Positions 23,901-38,640 of a DNA stretch of 64,000 nucleotides are shown piece after piece (the stretch's first letter is position 1; every line of letters starts with the position of its first letter). The stretch is from NCBI RefSeq assembly GCF_900496995.4, contig NC_044012.1, forward strand, positions 26,239,606-26,303,605. The letters run 5' to 3'. Source of the stretch: Aquila chrysaetos chrysaetos (taxonomy: Eukaryota > Chordata > Aves > Accipitriformes > Accipitridae). A program made the position numbers and the translations under genes. The notes under the pieces are model-generated. The model saw nothing but the letters and a program-made list of their open reading frames with translations, was not told the origin of the DNA and ran no database searches.

Positions 23901-26900
23901 CATGTGCCCTTCCTTGCATGCTGAGCATAGTTGGTGACACCGACTCTCCTCTCCCATCCCCAGAGACTCGCCTGCGGAATGGGGATGATGTCCGAGCTGC
24001 CCTCTTTGAAGCTCAGGAGATGGTAATGCCCGAGATACAGGAGCAGATCCAGGACTACAGGTAACAGAGCTGCCGGGGTGCCCTGCAGAGCTCAGCGGGC
24101 TTCTGCCTGTGCAGGTGGCTGGTGCCCAGGCTCGTGGCCCTGACCCTTGTTCTCCACAGAACAAAGCGCACCATGGGCCTGGGGAGTCTGTATGGGGAGA
24201 ACGACCTCTTGGATCTGGATGGGGACCCCCAGAAGGAGCGGCAAGTGGCCGAGAAGCAGCTGGCCCAGCTGGGTGACATACTGTGAGTGCCGGGCTGCCG
24301 CGGAGGCTCCCTGCCCTGCATGTGGGGGAGCGCCTCTCCGCCCGGATTTGGGGCGAGGACATGGGGAAGGGGATCGAACAGGGGCTTAGCTCTGCTCCTT
24401 GATGCTCCTTCATCCACATGTTTGCTGTTGGAGGTGGGAAGGAGAGCTTGGAGCAGGCGCTGGGCACGGTGAGGGGCAGGGGGCACAGTGAGGGGCAGGG
24501 GGCACAGTGAGGGGCAGGGGGCACAGTGGGATGGAGGGCTCAGAGCTGTGAGCCCCCTGCTTGAGGGCTAAGGAGCCTGTTCCGAACAAGCTCTTTTATC
24601 CCTCCCCGTCTCTCTCTCTAGGTCAAAATATGAAGAGGACAGGAGGTGAGTGGCCCCGGGGCACAGAGGGAGCACATCCAGATGCGACTGCCTTACAGTT
24701 GTTAGCTGAGGAGGCAAAAGGAGAGGAGTTGCAGGAGCATCCCCTTCCCATGCTGGCCTCCGGCACCCTGTCCCCATGCCAGGCATATCCCCGTGGGCTC
24801 TCAGGCTGGCCCTGGGGAAGGGTGAACACTTACCTCGGGGTCCTGGTGCGCCGGCTGCAGCCCCCTGCCAGGCCCTGCCGCCCCAGCTCTCCCTCTTCAA
24901 CTGCTTCTTGCCTTTCCTCCTTCTCACTTGCTTGCATCCCCACCCAGGCACCCTCTCCTGCCTGGGGAGGGATGGACCCTCTCCCCACAGAGTCCCACAG
25001 GATATCCCGGCTTCCCCCATTGTCTCCCCTGGCCTGCAGTGCCCTGTCCTGGTGTCGGATCTCCAGCCTCACACTCTCCTCTCTTCCAGCTCCCCCATGG
25101 CCTTTGCGCTCAGCACGTATATGAACCACACAGGCATCCGCAGCCGGGAGCCCCGGGTGGCCGGCACCAGCGAGAAGGCCCAGTCACTCCCGGACAGGGA
25201 CAAGTGGCTGCCCTTCTTCCCCAAGACCAAGAAGGTGGGTGGCTTGCTGGCAGCCGCTCCTCTGCCTCAGGGCCAGGCTCTTGCTGCTGGATCTTTTGAG
25301 GCGACCTGGGGAGGGGTTCTCCAGAGATCCTTGACTCCCCCCATGCCTTGCAAAGCGGCTTAGCGCCAGGGCAGAGCCAAATCCCGGCCCCATCCCTTCC
25401 CCAATGGCTCGTGCCACAGTGTTCAGCCAGCACAGTGAAGGTTGGGGACACCCTCGGGGCCTGCGTGGTGACATGTGTTTTTATCAGAGCTCCTCTTGGG
25501 TGTCCCAACAGAGCAGCAGCACAAAGAAGGACAAGGATGCCATGGAAGACAAGAAGCGCAACCCTATCCTCAAGTATATTGGGAAGCCCAAAATCTCCTC
25601 CCAGAGCAGTGAGTATCAGGACCTCCTGGGGTGCTGTACCCACCAGCCTCCCTGCTGCCTGGAGGAGATCTGCAGCTGTCCGCATGCCTGGGGCCGTTGG
25701 GTGGCCTTTGGCCCCCATGGGACTCCCATTCACCTGGTAGCAGGCACTTTGCATCAGCCACCCTCTGCTCTCCTCCAGCCACTTATTGGAAACCTGTTGT
25801 CTCAACTGTCTGTGCTCCCACATGGCTTTGAGGGGAGTGGGAACGGAGCAGAGCTGAGTTCTCCCCCCAGATTTATCTTATGTACCCCATCCTGCAGGCT
25901 TACAGGCTGCTTGCTGTGTAGTAAAAGTGCCACAGCTCCTGGAGGGGCTGGGGTGGTGGAGAGCAAGTGTGTACACGTATGTGTGTGTGTGTACACGTGT
26001 GTGTACATGTGTGTGTGCCTGTGCTCCTCTTCCTCCCCTTTTGCTTTGAGTTCTCATGTTGTTAGCTCACACATTCCCTCTTTGCCTCCTTCGTTGCTGA
26101 AATGCAGGATTGATTTGACCTCTCATTTTTGTTTTTCCTTTCAGCATTTCATGTCCCTTTGTCCCCTGTTGAAGGTAAAAGGCCTCTTCTTTTGTTTGCC
26201 ATTCACCTCATGTGCTTAGTTTCATTTTGTCCCCCCGAGCTACCCCAGCGTTGTTACTCTGGGTGTTGGGGTGGGCTTGGATGGGTGCCGTGAGGTCCGG
26301 GAGGAAGGCTGCCCGCAGCGGCCAGCCATTCCCACGCAGCATTTGGGCATCCTGGGTGCCCGCTCAGTACATCTCCCTGAGGAAGCTGGCAGCCAGCCTT
26401 GGGGAAGACCCCTCGGTGAGCGGTCACAGTGCTGCCGGCGCCTTCGCCTCCGCAGCCCGAGCTCAATGGGGCTCTGCGGGGCATACGGCCGAGGCCGTGG
26501 TGCCACAGGGTGGGCAGCAGCACCGGCATCTCCTGCCCAGCTGCGCACAGCCTGGTCTCACTGGAGTTGCTTCCTTGCTTTTGTCCTAGCAGTCAAACCC
26601 GGCAATGTGAGGAACATCATTCAGCACTTTGAAAACAACCAGCATTACGAGAGCCAGGAGCCCGGCACCCAGCGTCTCTCCACCGGCAGCTTCCCCGAGG
26701 ACCTGCTGGAGTCAGATGGGTAGGGCAGGGGGATGCGTGGGGGGCAGCCCCTGCTCTTGGGGGTCCCATGGCAGTTTTTGGCGGATTCGTGTGCGCAGGG
26801 ACATCCCTGCTTGTCCCACCAGGCTCAGCCTGTTCTCGGCTTTGTCTCCCTGCTGCAGTTCCCGTGCTGAGGTCAAGCTGGGCCGCTCAGAGAGCTTGAA

Positions 26901-29900
26901 AGGCCGAGAGGAGATGAAGAAATCCCGGAAAGCAGAAAACGTGCCTCGATCCCGTAGTGATGTGGACATGGATGCCGCAGCCGAGGCCACGAGACTTCAC
27001 CAGTCGGCATCATCTTCCGCTTCCAGCTTGTCCACAAGGTGGGAGATGCCATCCGAGCCCTGGCCAGGGAGGACCTGGGTTCCCCTGGGCATGTTTGGCT
27101 TCAAAGGGGATCTGGGACACCCAGGGGTCTGAAAGCTGAACCCCTTGGGCTGAGACGCTGTCTCTTGGGAAGGGAAGGCTTTTGCTGAGCCTGTGGGTCA
27201 AGGCCAAGCCCCAGCCATGCACAGTGGGGTGGTCCCAGCCCCACAGCACCCAGCTGTCTGCAGAGCCTCCTGGCCAATGTTTGCCAGGGGAGAACAGAAA
27301 GAATTGGGCTTTAATTCCCATTTGTGCCCCAAACCCCTTTCGCAGCCAGTAGCACTGGACCCACATCTGGAGGGGCTTATGGAAATACTGCTGGGTGCTG
27401 CCCCACGGGGTGCAGCAATGGGAGGAGAGGGGCCAGGATGTCGGGACATCGGGACATGAGAGTGACTCTCCCATCCCTCCCCAGGTCGCTGGAAAATCCC
27501 ACCCCCCCATACACGCCGAAGATGGGACGCAGGTGAGTGGCCCAGCCTCGGTCTCTGCCATCTTTACCGAGCCGGCCGGGGTCCCTGGAGCCAGTTTTCC
27601 TTCAGAGCAGGAGAGTCACTGTAGGGGTGTGCCAGGGCTGTGCCTCGGCTTTGGGGGTCAGAGGGGCTCCATCTGTGCCTTCCTAGCTTTTCCCTCCCTG
27701 TAGGCGAGCCTTGACAGAGCACAAGGGGAGGCAGTGCCCAGGGCTGCCCTGGGAGGGAGTCCCCTGTTAGTTCTCCATCCTCCTGGGGCAAGGGGGCACC
27801 TCTGTTCCCTTGTGTCTCACGCAGGAGCTTAAAGGACCTATATAGATGTCTGCTGGGGGACCTAGTCTTTTAGCTCAAGAGTCAGAGGCTTGTACTTCTT
27901 GTGCTGAAGGCCCCGGGTTCAAGCCGAAATAGGGCCCAGGTAGATATTGGCTGTACTGGGAGTGCTGCGGGGTGGGCTGGCTTCATGCGGGTGGCTGCAG
28001 AGTACTCCCACTGCCACCTTTCACCCTCCCAGGAGCATCGAGTCGCCCAACCTGGGTTTTGGCGTGGACCCCTTCCTGCCTCATCTCCTGGAGGATGAGC
28101 AGGGCCAGCTCTCTGACCTGGAGCCCGAGCTGGACTCCCAGAACTGGCAGCACATGGTCAGCCGGGAGCTGGTGGCCAACCTGCCGCAGAAGGAGATCGA
28201 CCGACAAGAGGTGATCAATGGTAAGGAACACAGGACATGCCAGGGATGCAAGGGAACCCCCAGCAGCGCGCCCCAGCACTGCAGGGCTCCCCTGGGCGCT
28301 TCTCCACCCCTGTGCCTTTCACACAGAGCTCTTTGCCACCGAAGGGTCTCACCTCCGCATCCTCCGAGTCCTTGACCTCCTCTTTTACCAGCGGATGAGG
28401 AAGGAGAGCCTGCTGTCCCGGGAAGAGCTGGCGCTCCTCTTCCCCAACCTCCCTGACCTGATAGAAATCCACAGTAAGTCTCTTCCTGCTCGGATCCTGC
28501 TCTCCCCTGGAAATAACCCCCTACAGTGGGAGCAGAGGGTGGCCCATGTGGCCCACGGCTGCACAGGGCTCCTGTGTGGTCACCCACCATTCAGACCAGT
28601 CCTGCTGACAGCATCATGCCATCTCACTGCTCCAGCCTCTCCGTTCCGTCTCCTGGGAGTGATCCAGAGCCTGTTTTTTCCAGGCTTTGCCAGTGCCTGT
28701 GTCTGGGACACCTGGTCTGTAGCAGGCCTTGCTGTAGCCCGCATACCAGGCCCACACACCAGGCCTTGGTGTCACACTCCTTGACACACTGCATCTGTGA
28801 TGGCAGCAATCGAAGCCCCTCCTGCCTGCACCCATGCTGGAGAGCTGGCAGGGACCCTCTGGGGCAGGCAGCTCAGCGACTGCTTGCACAGACGAGTCAT
28901 GGGTGGCCACAGCTCCGCCGTTCACATGAGTCCTGTCTCTCACATCCTCATTCAGATTCTCTCTCCGAATCCATGAAGAAGCTCCGTGAAGAAGGACCAA
29001 TCATCAAAGAAATTGGGGATCTCATGCTGTCTCGGGTAAGGGGGGACAGGTGTGGTAGACATCTTCTTGCCCTCCAGTGTGGAGGGGTTGACATCTTTAA
29101 GGGGAGGTGGAGGTAACTGTCATGCTGCCCTCTGGCCATGACTGTGCTCAGAGCAGACGAGGTTGGGGAGACTCGGGGCTCAGGGCCAAGACTGGGGGGT
29201 GCCTGAGCCCGGTTCTCCTTTGCACCCCCCCAGTTCGATGGCCTGGCCAAAGAGGAAATCCAGCAGGTCGCTGCTGACTTCTGCTCTTACCAATCCATCG
29301 CCCTAGAGCTGATCAAAACCAAGCAGCGCAAGGAGACCCGTTTCCAGATCTTCATGCAGGTTTGTCCCTCTCCTGGGCAGTCCTTGCCCTGGTGCTCCCC
29401 TGGCTTCCCCCAATACCACCTCGGGGCTTTCGCCCTCTTCCCTCCACCCTAGGAAGCAGAAAGCAATCCGCAGTGCCGGCGCCTGCAGCTGAAGGACTTG
29501 ATCATCTCCGAAATGCAGCGCCTGACCAAGTACCCGCTGCTGTTGGAGAACATCATCAAGCACACCGAGGGTAGGGGCTGGGGGGGCACCGGGGGCTTGT
29601 CCCCAGGGTCGCTTGGCTGCATGCTCCCATCTCCAGCACATCCTTCAGCTGGCGGGAGGCGATCGCTTTCTACCGTGGGGCTCGTGCCTCTCTTGTTGCC
29701 ACCCAGAGCAAAATCCCAGGGCGGTGGGGAGGATGTGCTGCCTTTCCAGCAGAAAGAGCCAGGCCAGGGGGGTCCTGAGGGTGGGAAAATCTCCCTCTCA
29801 TCAGCAGGGAGCTCTGGGCCAGTGGCATTTTCTGCCCAGGATGTGGCTGGGAGCCTGTCACAGTGAGATGAGGACAGCCCCATCTTCTCTGGTTGCTGCT

Positions 29901-32900
29901 GCCCACTGACCCACTCTCACCTCTCTGCCATCCCAGCGGGCACCTCGGAGCATGACAAGCTGTGCCGAGCCCGGGACCAGTGCCGGGACATCCTCAAGTA
30001 TGTGAACGAGGCAGTGAAGCAAGCAGAGAACCGGCACCGGCTGGAAGGCTACCAGAAACGCCTGGATGCCACCTCGCTGGAGAGGACCAGCAATCCGCTG
30101 GCAGCTGAGTTCAAGGTAGCCTCAGCTCCCGGGCAGCGGTGGGTGACTGGCAGGGGTCTGCCCGGCCCCGGCCCACACTCATCACCACCCTCGGCTTCCT
30201 ACAGAGCCTGGACCTCACTTCCCGGCGCATGATCCACGAAGGGCCGCTCACCTGGCGCATCAGCAAGGACAAGACTGTGGGTACGGACCTTCCCCACCAC
30301 CTGGTACCGGGAGCACTGGGAGACCTCTCCCTGGATCCTCAGCATCCCCCAGGACATGGGCATTTTACCCCAGCCCCAGCAGCATTACAGGGACCCCTTT
30401 AGTCCCCCTTTGCTGCATCCACCGGGTCATCGTCCCTCCTGGCTGCAAGGAGGGAGGTTCCACCTGGCTTGTGAGCGCATCCCTGGCTGAGCCTTCGTGC
30501 TCTGTCTCCTCTCCCACCCCAGACCTGCACGTGCTGCTCCTTGAGGACCTCTTGGTGCTGCTGCAGAAGCAGGATGAGAAACTGGTGCTCAAGTGCCACA
30601 GCAAGACGGCACTGGGCTCTTCGGACAACAAGCAGACCTTCAGTCCCGTCCTCAAGCTCAACTCAGTGCTCATCCGCTCTGTTGCCACAGGTAGGAAGAA
30701 AGGCCAGGGAGAAGCCATGGGGGCTGGCAGCGAGGACCGCCTGTCTTCCAGCCATGTCCCACTGCAGCCATGCTGGTGACTGCAGTGCCAAGTGGGTCGG
30801 GTTAAAGCCCTCGCCATGCTCTGACCTTCCTCATCACTCTTGGTCATCCCATACAGATAAACGAGCCCTCTTCATCATCTGCACGTCGGAGTTGGGACCC
30901 CAGATCTATGAACTGGTGGCACTGACGTCCTCTGAGAAAAACACGTAAGGCTCGGCGGGATGTGTCCTGGTAGCAATGGGCAGTGCCTGCCCAGGGTGGG
31001 GGCTTCTCTGGGGGCCAGCAGCCCCCCCGGGGAGCTGATGAGGGGCTCTCGGCCGGGCAGGTGGATGGAGCTGCTGGAGGAGGCGGTGCAGAGTGCCACA
31101 AGGAATGCCACCTTCCCCCCCAAGCGCCGGACGCCAGAACCCACCCGCGTGGCATCCTCCAGGTGAGCAGCCCAGCCCTTGCTGGGAGCCAGGGTCCTAG
31201 CCCAGTCCCGTGCTGGGCGGGTGCCGGGGGACGAGGCCAGCAGGCTGCTGGTCTCTCTGGAGGGCGGTTGGGATGGGGACAGGGGTCTTCCCTGGTCACT
31301 GGGGACATGGGGGTGGCTGCCAGGGCGCCTTGCACCTTGTGTGGGAGCTTTGGCAGTGTCTGCCCTGGGGTAAGTGCTGTCCCTGAGCCCTTGGCTCCTG
31401 CCTCTTACCCAACACCCCTTCTCCGTCTTCGCAGCCTGGTGTTACAGGACCCCGATGCCTCCCCAATCCTGTCCCGAGGCACCAGCTCTGGAGCAGAGGC
31501 AGAGGCAGAGGATTGCTCCTCAGGTGAGCTCCCCGCGGCCCTGCCTGCCGCACGCTGCTTGCACCCTGCCAATCTTTCAGGGATGGGACATGGGTCTGAG
31601 CAATTCCTCTTCTCCCTGCAGCGGATGACAATCCCACCGTGCTCCTGGGCAGGGAGAAGCCCCTGGCGCTGCTGGAGGAGTCGGTGAGCAGTGACGTGGA
31701 GGAAGGGGAGGAAGAGCTCCCTGCAGCCCCCCTGCCCACAGGGACCGACCTGGAGGTGGCTGACACCCTCCCAACCGAGCAGCCAGGGCCCCCCATGCGC
31801 CTACCACTCCCAGGGCCCATCAGCACGGAGGGTCTGGCCGAGGCAGCGCTGGAGGATGGTGAGTGCTGTGGGGGGCTCCGGTGGGGAGGACCCCCCCACC
31901 GCAATGCCAGCCTCTCCCCAAGGTAGCTGAAACCCAAAACCACCTCTTCCCCCCTCCTTCCACGTCCCATCCCAGTGGAGAACCTGCGGCTCCTGATCCT
32001 ACGGAGGCTTCTGCCCTGCCGGGACGCGGAGCCTGAGGATGACCTGACACCCACGCCGTCGGTCATCGGGGGTGCCGGCCAGGCCTGGGTCTCGGTCCTC
32101 TCCAGCCAGGATTCGGCTTCCCAGGAGGTGCTGGCAGAGCCTCCGAACACTGCCGAAGACACGAAGCTCCAGTCGAGCCAGGAGATGGACGAGACAGCTC
32201 CGGCTGCTGAGGCGCCGAGCAGCTACAAAGTCGTCCGAAAAGGTAGAGGGGGCAACAGTGAGGGTCCTCGGCCAAGCAGGGTGGGGGGCAGGCACCAGGG
32301 ATCCCCTCTCCTCTACCTGATCTGCCCCTTGCTGGGATTTGGGGTCTCACTCCCTGCTTTCCTGCGTGAGCTTTGCTGGATCAGCGCTGGGGGCTTGCAC
32401 GGGGGGCCCAGGGGTGCGGGTGAACCCTCTCCTCTCTCCTATATGCACCCCAAGACTGTGGGGGCTCTGACAGGTGCCGGTGGCAGGATACTGATGGGGT
32501 GCTGATGGATGCCAGTATTGGGGTGCTGGTGATGGGTGCTGATGGATGCTGGTGATGGCTGCTGATGGATGCTGGTATTGGGGTGCGGGTGATGGGTGCT
32601 GATAGATGCCGGTATTGGGGTGCTGGTGGCAGGATGCTGTTGGGTGCTGGTGGTGGGTGCCGGTGATGGGGTGCCGGTGGCGGGGCCTGCTCACTCCTTC
32701 CCTCTCCCTCCCGCCCTCTCTTTTCGGGGTGCACAGCCCAGGTGGAGGGTGCTAAGGAGGCCACGCCCTTGCCAGGCAGCAGCCAATCAGAAACTGAGCT
32801 GCAGGAAGGAGGCGGAACTAATGTAGATGGTAAAGAGACCCCCCATCCCCTCCCCAGACCTCGCAGGGTGTCCCCAAGTCCCCAGGAGGGCCAGGTTCCC

Positions 32901-33979
32901 ATTTCCCCACCAAGGGATGCCCTCACGTCCTTTGAGGGGAGCTGTGTCCCCTAAGGGGACATGTGTCCCTGGCGGGGGGACGGGGACAGGGATGGTGTCA
33001 CCTGCGGGAACCTGTCCCTGTGGCGAGGGCGGATGACAACACAGATGGACACCGTGTCCATGAGGACTGTCCCCATGGCCGAGGACACCCAGTGCCACTG
33101 CAGCCCTAACCCTGACGCCATGATCCAGAATGAGCTGGAAATGGGTCTGTGGCCGCATCCTGCTGTGAAGGGGCACAACCTGCTGCCCCCTACGGGGGGG
33201 GGGGTGCGGGACCTCGGGGAAGCAACCCCGCCCCCCCAGGGGGTGCCACCAACACCTACCCGAGCAGGTCCCTGCGACACTAATGCTGCTCATCCCCTCT
33301 TCAGGCAACTACTTCTACGTCAGCATGCCTGCAGGACCGCCCCAGACCCCAGACCTAGACCCCGCGCTGCCCCCCAGCCCCCTGCGGGGCTCCCCGCAGG
33401 AGGCACCCACCCATCCCAGCCCCACCGAGGGGTCCCTGGATCCCACAGCTCCCCTCCGTGACGTGGACCTCATCTTCCGCACCATCGAGCAGCTGACACT
33501 GAAGCTCAACAGGCTGAAAGTGAGCTCCCCAAATTGGGGAAAGCTGGGGGGTGGTGTGTCCTGTCAGGGTGTCATGGAGGGGGGCGGACGTGGGCCTCGA
33601 CCCCAAACCTGTGCCCACCCCTCTGACCTGACACCCTTTCTCCCGGGCACTCTCCAGGCTGTCGAAACAGCCCACCGGGAGCTGCTGCGGTCCCTGGGAC
33701 GCAGCTCCTCGACCGACGCCACCCCCCTGGGGGGCTCAGCCCCAGAGATGGATGGGTGGTCCCAGCGACCCCCCAACCCCGATGGTGACAGCCCCTTGTC
33801 CTGTGCCCTCCGGAGCCTTCAGGGCCCCACCACCAACGCCCCAGGTAAGACCCACCGCCCTGCGGTGCTTGCCCCCCCCATCCCCTCACCCTCCTGTCCC
33901 CCTCACCCCCTTCTCCCCATATCTTCCAGGCTCTAGAGCCCCCCTCGCCGAGGACCCCGCTCACGATGTCGGACTTTAG
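8897..33979 (+). CDS. ARHGEF11: ARHGEF11 (PDZ-RhoGEF), 1523 aa
   Basis: This is a guanine-nucleotide exchange factor that loads GTP on RhoA at the plasma membrane, downstream of G12/13-coupled receptors and plexin-B (family knowledge). Forty-one coding exons assemble in phase to 1524 codons. Visible domains: N-terminus MSVRPPQALDR; PDZ at about 42-121 with the carboxylate loop GFGFTVSG; a proline-rich stretch at about 150-168; a G12/13-binding RGS-like domain at about 330-525 (starts near IIGPEEDYDPGYFNNE); DH at about 777-965 (REIDRQEVINELF-type start, ISEMQRLTKYPLLLENIIKH core); PH at about 1010-1125 (WMELLEEAV helix); and a C-terminal helix LIFRTIEQLTLKLNRLK near 1431-1447. Length matches the remembered human protein (1522). 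No damage is seen. Exon coordinates are in the next entry. Confidence 0.96.
11628..11690. repeat. Old interspersed repeat fragment (L2/MIR-tail-like)
   Basis: AAAGTGCTTTGCAAACATTA followed by TCTAATTAA resembles a word found in ancient amniote SINE/LINE tails, as remembered. Family assignment is uncertain without a repeat library. Confidence 0.35.
12376..12400. repeat. (GA)n microsatellite
   Basis: About eleven GA dinucleotides follow an A-run in ARHGEF11 intron 1. Confidence 0.85.
15801..15833 (+). CDS. ARHGEF11: Candidate in-frame cassette exon of ARHGEF11 (33 nt)
   Basis: The stretch has a good acceptor (TCTGTCCTCCCCAG) and a good donor (CCCAG|GTAAGC). It is 33 nt long, and inserting it between coding exons 1 and 2 keeps phase and adds 11 residues (SSRPGSKRHLP) with no stop. 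The acceptor is a NAGNAG pair, so a 30-nt form is also possible. I do not recall it from mammalian isoforms, so it may be avian-specific or simply not used. Confidence 0.35.
24469..24530. repeat. Tandem repeat, 23-bp GGGGCAGGGGGCACAGTGA unit
   Basis: About three near-identical copies lie in ARHGEF11 intron 17. Confidence 0.85.
25966..26022. repeat. (GT)n-type microsatellite
   Basis: GT-rich alternating purine-pyrimidine DNA interrupted by ACAC words, in ARHGEF11 intron 20. Confidence 0.8.
27858..27935 (+). repeat. tRNA-like pol III element, probably an old SINE remnant
   Basis: A TTTAGCTCAAGAG box resembling an A box is followed about 34 bases later by GGGTTCAAGCC, close to the B-box consensus. 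An acceptor stem and a convincing anticodon arm are not visible, so a functional tRNA is unlikely. It lies in ARHGEF11 intron 24. A tRNA-derived SINE remnant is the best reading. Confidence 0.4.
32486..32690. repeat. Tandem repeat, GGGTGCTGATGGATGCTGGT unit
   Basis: About nine imperfect copies of a roughly 21- to 24-bp unit built from GGTGCTG and GATGGATGC lie in ARHGEF11 intron 37. Confidence 0.8.
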
Positions 33980-34622
33980 CCGCAGTGGGGAGGGGGGGGT
34001 CTCCCCCCCGAGTTGCTCAGAGCTGGGGAGCTGCCCGACAGCCCCCCCATGCCCCCCTCCCCGTGCCAGCAGCCACGGGAGCCTCCCCCCAGACTGCCGG
34101 GGGCTTCGGCTGGAAGGAGGGAGCACGATCCGGCGGGGCCGGCAGCTGGGCCCCCCCTCACCCCCTCGCATGGCAGCCCCGGCTCGGCCCCACCCCCCCC
34201 GCCCCCCGGCCGCGAGAGCTGGATCTAGTCTGTATAAATGCACTTTGTTCTGTTCCTCTCCGTGCTGCGGCCCCCTCCCCGCTCCCTGCTGCCTATAAAT
34301 ATGTACGTACGTGCACCCCTCCTGTAAATAACCACCGCCAGCCCCGCCCAGCCTGCCCGGCCGGCAACCGGGGATGGGGGACAGCGAGGACGTTCCGAGC
34401 ACTGGGCTCTCCTCCCTGGCTGCCGCCGGTGACAATCGGTGACCCAAGGGGGCGGCCAGGGAGCCAGGGTGATAGCCGGGGTGTGTCCCACCTCTGCTCC
34501 CCCCCCATCCCTTCTCCCCCTCCCAGATGTCGCAGTGAGGCCAGCGCTGGGGTGTCTGATATATATATTATATATAATAGAGTCAAGACTGACCGGTTGC
34601 TGTTCGATGCTGTATCATCTGG

Positions 34623-34628
34623 TTTATT
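34623..34628 (-). other. LRRC71 polyadenylation signal
   Basis: AATAAA on the minus strand lies 113 bases beyond the LRRC71 stop. It falls in the region where the ARHGEF11 3' UTR must also end, so the two 3' UTRs probably meet or overlap. Confidence 0.6.
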
Positions 34629-34740
34629 TTCCTCCTTTTTACGGTAAAGGTTTTGATTTCTTTTTTGTTTTTTTTAAAGAAAAGGCAAGAAGCGAGCTCT
34701 CCTTCACCCGTGGGCGCCTGTGCAGCTCCTCGGGGGCCAG

Positions 34741-37738
<2,998 letters not shown>

Positions 37739-37854
37739 GGTCCGCAGCTGGGGGGCACCGGGGGGGGGGTGGGGGTGGGGGGGTCAGTGCCCCCTGGCAC
37801 CCCCTGGCCCCAGGGCTGGCCCTGCCCAGCACCCAAACCCCCAGCATCCCTGGG

Positions 37855-38365
37855 CCAGGGGGTCCCAGTGGGGTCCCTATGCAGGTGAGGGTGGACGCCA
37901 GGGCCCTATGGGGATCCCTGGGGGGGGAAGAAGGGGGTGTCCCAGGGACAAAAGGCCTTATGGGGGGGTCTCTTGGCTGTGATGTCCCTATGGAATCCCT
38001 GGAAGGGGAAAGGGGGGTCCCAGTGGCAGGGGGCCCTATGGGGGCCTCAGTGGAGGTCTCCTTGGGGTGAGAAAGGGTCCCAGGGTTGGGTGAGCCCCAC
38101 GGGGGTCCCTATGGGAGTCTCCCTGGGGGGGGGGGTCCACGGCTGGGGGGGGGCCCATGGGGGTCCCGGGGTCGGGTGTCCAATGGGGGTCCCTATGGAG
38201 GCCTCCCTGGGGGATTTCCAGGCCTGGGGGCCTATGGGAGTGCGGGGGGTGTGTCCCAGGGCCGGTGGGGCCCATGGGGATCCCTATGGAGGCCGCCCTG
38301 AGGGGTTCCCAAGCCTGGGGGGAACCTATGGGGGTGCGGGGGGTCCCAGGGCCGGCTGTAACCTC
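37855..38365. repeat. G-rich minisatellite, GGGGGTCCCTATGGAGGCCT unit
   Basis: Imperfect copies built from CCCATGGGGGTCCC and TATGGAGGCCTCCCTGGGGG repeat about every 60-75 bp between the LRRC71 start exon and its CpG island. G-runs are frequent enough to form G-quadruplexes. The long open frames here are repeat artefacts. Confidence 0.8.
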
Positions 38366-38379
38366 GCTCCTCGGCCTCT

Positions 38380-38640
38380 GCCCCTTCCCAACGGACAACG
38401 TATCGGCCGCGCCGCGAGGGGCGGGGCGTCGGGGCGCTGCGGCGCCTGCGCGGGGCGGGGCCGGCCGGGAAAGGGCGGAGTAGGGCCCAGGTGGGTGGGG
38501 CTGGTGGGGAAAGGGCGGGGTTAGCCTGGAAGGGGCGGGGTGGCAAGGAAGAGGCGGGGCCGGTACCGAAAGGGGAGGGGGCGGCGCGAAAAGGGGCGGG
38601 GCCGCCTCCTCGGCAGCCCCTGGTGGGAGAGGCCGGGCAC
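38380..38640 (-). promoter_or_regulatory. CpG island, likely LRRC71 promoter
   Basis: Dense CpG and repeated GGGGCGGGG (Sp1-type) boxes lie about 650-900 bases upstream of the LRRC71 ATG. No TATA box is seen. Direction is assigned only because LRRC71 is the gene whose 5' end faces it. Confidence 0.5.

Larger units (their letters stand above)
8897..33979 (+). other. ARHGEF11: ARHGEF11 coding-exon map
   Basis: Exons: 8897-8928, 17040-17131, 17671-17769, 19109-19158, 19257-19314, 19889-20067, 20202-20273, 20501-20620, 20863-20917, 20997-21073, 21537-21674, 21855-21929, 22236-22337, 22740-22838, 23442-23484, 23964-24060, 24160-24282, 24622-24645, 25090-25234, 25512-25608, 26145-26174, 26593-26719, 26859-27038, 27485-27532, 28033-28220, 28327-28473, 28956-29035, 29234-29359, 29453-29570, 29937-30115, 30205-30280, 30523-30690, 30857-30944, 31061-31162, 31435-31523, 31622-31858, 31976-32242, 32737-32829, 33305-33519, 33658-33844, 33930-33979 (TAG at 33977). 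All introns are GT-AG. PDZ is encoded by exons 3-6, the RGS-like domain by exons 12-19, DH by exons 25-30 and PH by exons 31-34. Confidence 0.9.

Noticed and set aside
23160-24524. 454-codon open frame on the minus strand
   Set aside because: It crosses ARHGEF11 exons 15-17 in antisense and has no recognisable domain.
27858-27935. Functional tRNA gene
   Set aside because: No acceptor stem or convincing anticodon arm can be drawn; listed only as a tRNA-like repeat.
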